This document shows positions 5,557-6,662 of a stretch of 6,662 nucleotides of DNA, in pieces. A program made the translations under genes and the position numbers. Below the pieces are notes generated by a model that was given only the letters and a program-made list of their open reading frames with translations, did not search any database and had not been told where the DNA came from. The first letter of the stretch is position 1, and each line of letters starts with the position of its first letter. This stretch comes from Gammaproteobacteria bacterium. Its GTDB lineage: Bacteria > Pseudomonadota > Gammaproteobacteria > Pseudomonadales > Halomonadaceae. The stretch is taken from NCBI GenBank assembly GCA_023485185.1, contig JAMCZP010000362.1, positions 1 to 6,662 on the forward strand, in the 5' to 3' direction.

Positions 5557-6662
5557 TTAATGCTCTATATCGTTATCGGGTTGTAATGATGAAGGGCGAC
5601 GAGCCGCACGCCAGCCACTAACGCGCTCCTGTAGGCCTATCACGAACACAAAGAACACTGGGACGAAGAGAATCACTAGCAGCGTTCCGCTGACCATGCC
5701 GCCGAACACGCCCGTCCCTATCGCATGCTGAGTATTGGCGCTGGCACCAAACGCCACCATCAACGGCACCACCCCCAAGCCGAAAGCGAGTGAAGTCATC
5801 AGAATCGGTCGCAGGCGCAGGCGGGCGGCTTCCACTGCGGCTTCTATCAGCCCCTTCCCTTGCTCACGCAACTGTTTTGCAAACTCTACGATAAGGATCG
5901 CGTTTTTCGCCGACAGCCCGATCACGGTGACCATCCCCACTTTGAAGAACACATCGTTAGGCAGGTCACGCAGCAACATGGCGGCCACCGCTCCCAGCAG
6001 CCCCAACGGCACCACCAAAATGACCGACAGCGGAATAGTCCAGCTCTCATAGAGCGCGGCTAACACCAGAAACACCGCCAGGATGGATAGCGCCACCAGC
6101 ATTGGCGCCTGGGCTTCTGACTGGCGTTCCTGAAGGGACTGCCCCGTCCAGGCCACGGTGAAGCCGGGCGGAAGTTGCTGCGCCAAACGCTCCATCTCAG
6201 CCATGGCGTCACCGGTGGAAGCACCTGTCGCCGCGCTGCCGGAAATACTGGTGGCGGGATAGCCCAGGTAGCGCACCATTTGTAGCGGTGTTTCGTCCCA
6301 TACCGGTGTCACCACCTCTGAGAGCGACACCATGCCTCCCCGGCTATTCAGCACATGCAGCTTGAGCACATCGTCCACCTGCATGCGTGCTGACGCATCC
6401 GCTTGCATAATCACCTGCTGCATTCTGCCCTCATTCGGGAAATCGTTGATGTAGGACGACCCCATCGCGGTAGATAGAATGTCGCTAATGTTGGCGAACG
6501 ACACCCCAAGCGCTTCGGCTTTCTGGCGATCAATATCAAGGCGAATGCTCGCCCCTGCCGGCAGGCCGTCGGAATAGGCGTCACTGACTACCTTGCTCTG
6601 CGCTGCCAGTTCCAGCAGCGTTGTCTCGGCAGCCTTAAGGGCGGCCGGCCCCTGGTTGCGTT
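5557..6662 (-). CDS. AcrB/MexB-type RND multidrug efflux pump, C-terminal part (5' end outside window)
   Basis: Partial gene: 367 codons are visible, the frame is open to the right edge, and the start lies beyond it. Full-length relatives are about 1,030-1,050 aa, so roughly the last third is present. RND pumps are trimeric inner-membrane proton/drug antiporters working with a periplasmic adaptor and an outer-membrane channel. Visible in order: the end of the second porter region with the D-R-Q-K-A-E-A-L-G-V segment (44-53 of the visible part), G-S-S-Y-I-N-D-F, Y-L-G-Y-P-A, W-T-G-Q-S-L-Q-E-R, then the last five TM helices. These include A-L-Y-E-S-W-T-I-P, V-V-P-L-G, G-L-S-A-K-N-A-I-L-I-V-E-F-A-K and R-L-R-P-I-L-M-T-S-L-A-F. 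The lysine in G-L-S-A-K-N (visible residue 252) matches AcrB K940 of the proton relay; the D407/D408 partners lie outside the window. It ends N-D-I-E-H, as in AcrB where D-I-E-H is followed by a few more residues. The GTG at 6504 is internal, not a start. The frame stays open for 33 codons past the TAA. Confidence 0.93.
   Translation of the reverse strand, partial: RNQGPAALKAAETTLLELAAQSKVVSDAYSDGLPAGASIRLDIDRQKAEALGVSFANISDILSTAMGSSYINDFPNEGRMQQVIMQADASARMQVDDVLKLHVLNSRGGMVSLSEVVTPVWDETPLQMVRYLGYPATSISGSAATGASTGDAMAEMERLAQQLPPGFTVAWTGQSLQERQSEAQAPMLVALSILAVFLVLAALYESWTIPLSVILVVPLGLLGAVAAMLLRDLPNDVFFKVGMVTVIGLSAKNAILIVEFAKQLREQGKGLIEAAVEAARLRLRPILMTSLAFGLGVVPLMVAFGASANTQHAIGTGVFGGMVSGTLLVILFVPVFFVFVIGLQERVSGWRAARRPSSLQPDNDIEH

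Noticed and set aside
6502..6504. GTG as the start of a short 315-aa RND protein
   Set aside because: AcrB-like sequence continues upstream in the same frame to the window edge (for example the D-R-Q-K-A-E-A-L-G segment), so this GTG is an internal valine codon.
1..6662. CRISPR array, insertion sequence, tRNA, integrase or toxin-antitoxin genes
   Set aside because: I looked for regularly spaced repeats, terminal inverted repeats, cloverleaf-like segments and typical proteins and saw none.

Overview
The window is a bacterial chromosome segment, most likely from a gammaproteobacterium. The base composition looks moderate (low-to-mid 50s % GC by eye, not computed). The efflux proteins resemble enterobacterial/pseudomonad AcrB and SmvA. 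A halophilic group such as Halomonadaceae is possible, but that is a guess. No rRNA, tRNA, CRISPR array, insertion sequence or phage gene was seen.

Left half (1-3777): a small catabolic or scavenging module. A LysR-type regulator on the + strand (2836-3777) is divergent from a minus-strand operon. The operon encodes an M20 metallopeptidase of the carboxypeptidase G2 type (1535-2659) followed by a YfcC-family membrane transporter (68-1465). The 176-bp divergent intergenic region holds a perfect-armed palindrome with the LysR T-N11-A signature (2789-2807) and a plausible promoter for the operon. The layout of LysR regulator, M20 hydrolase and IT-superfamily permease parallels E. coli abgR-abgABT (p-aminobenzoyl-glutamate use), but with a different transporter family. 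I infer import of an amino-acid conjugate or small peptide-like compound followed by cytoplasmic hydrolysis. A third operon gene may begin at about position 43 or 32 and run off the left edge.

Right half (3822-6662): multidrug efflux, all on the minus strand. The C-terminal third of an AcrB-type RND pump enters from the right edge and ends at 5557. It is followed by a 14-TM DHA2-family MFS exporter closely resembling SmvA (3926-5440). An RND/SmvA pair suggests export of cationic, amphiphilic or biocide-like compounds, with RND partner genes expected beyond the right edge.

Two less obvious signals are in this half. The reading frame of the RND gene stays open for 33 more codons after its TAA and then stops on a TAG that overlaps the smvA ribosome binding site, which suggests a shortened C-terminal tail. 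In addition, a 34-35-codon, very hydrophobic ORF overlaps the smvA stop codon (TGATG) behind a good Shine-Dalgarno sequence, so it may be a translationally coupled membrane microprotein. lysR and this smvA end converge at 3778-3925, where I find no convincing intrinsic terminator.
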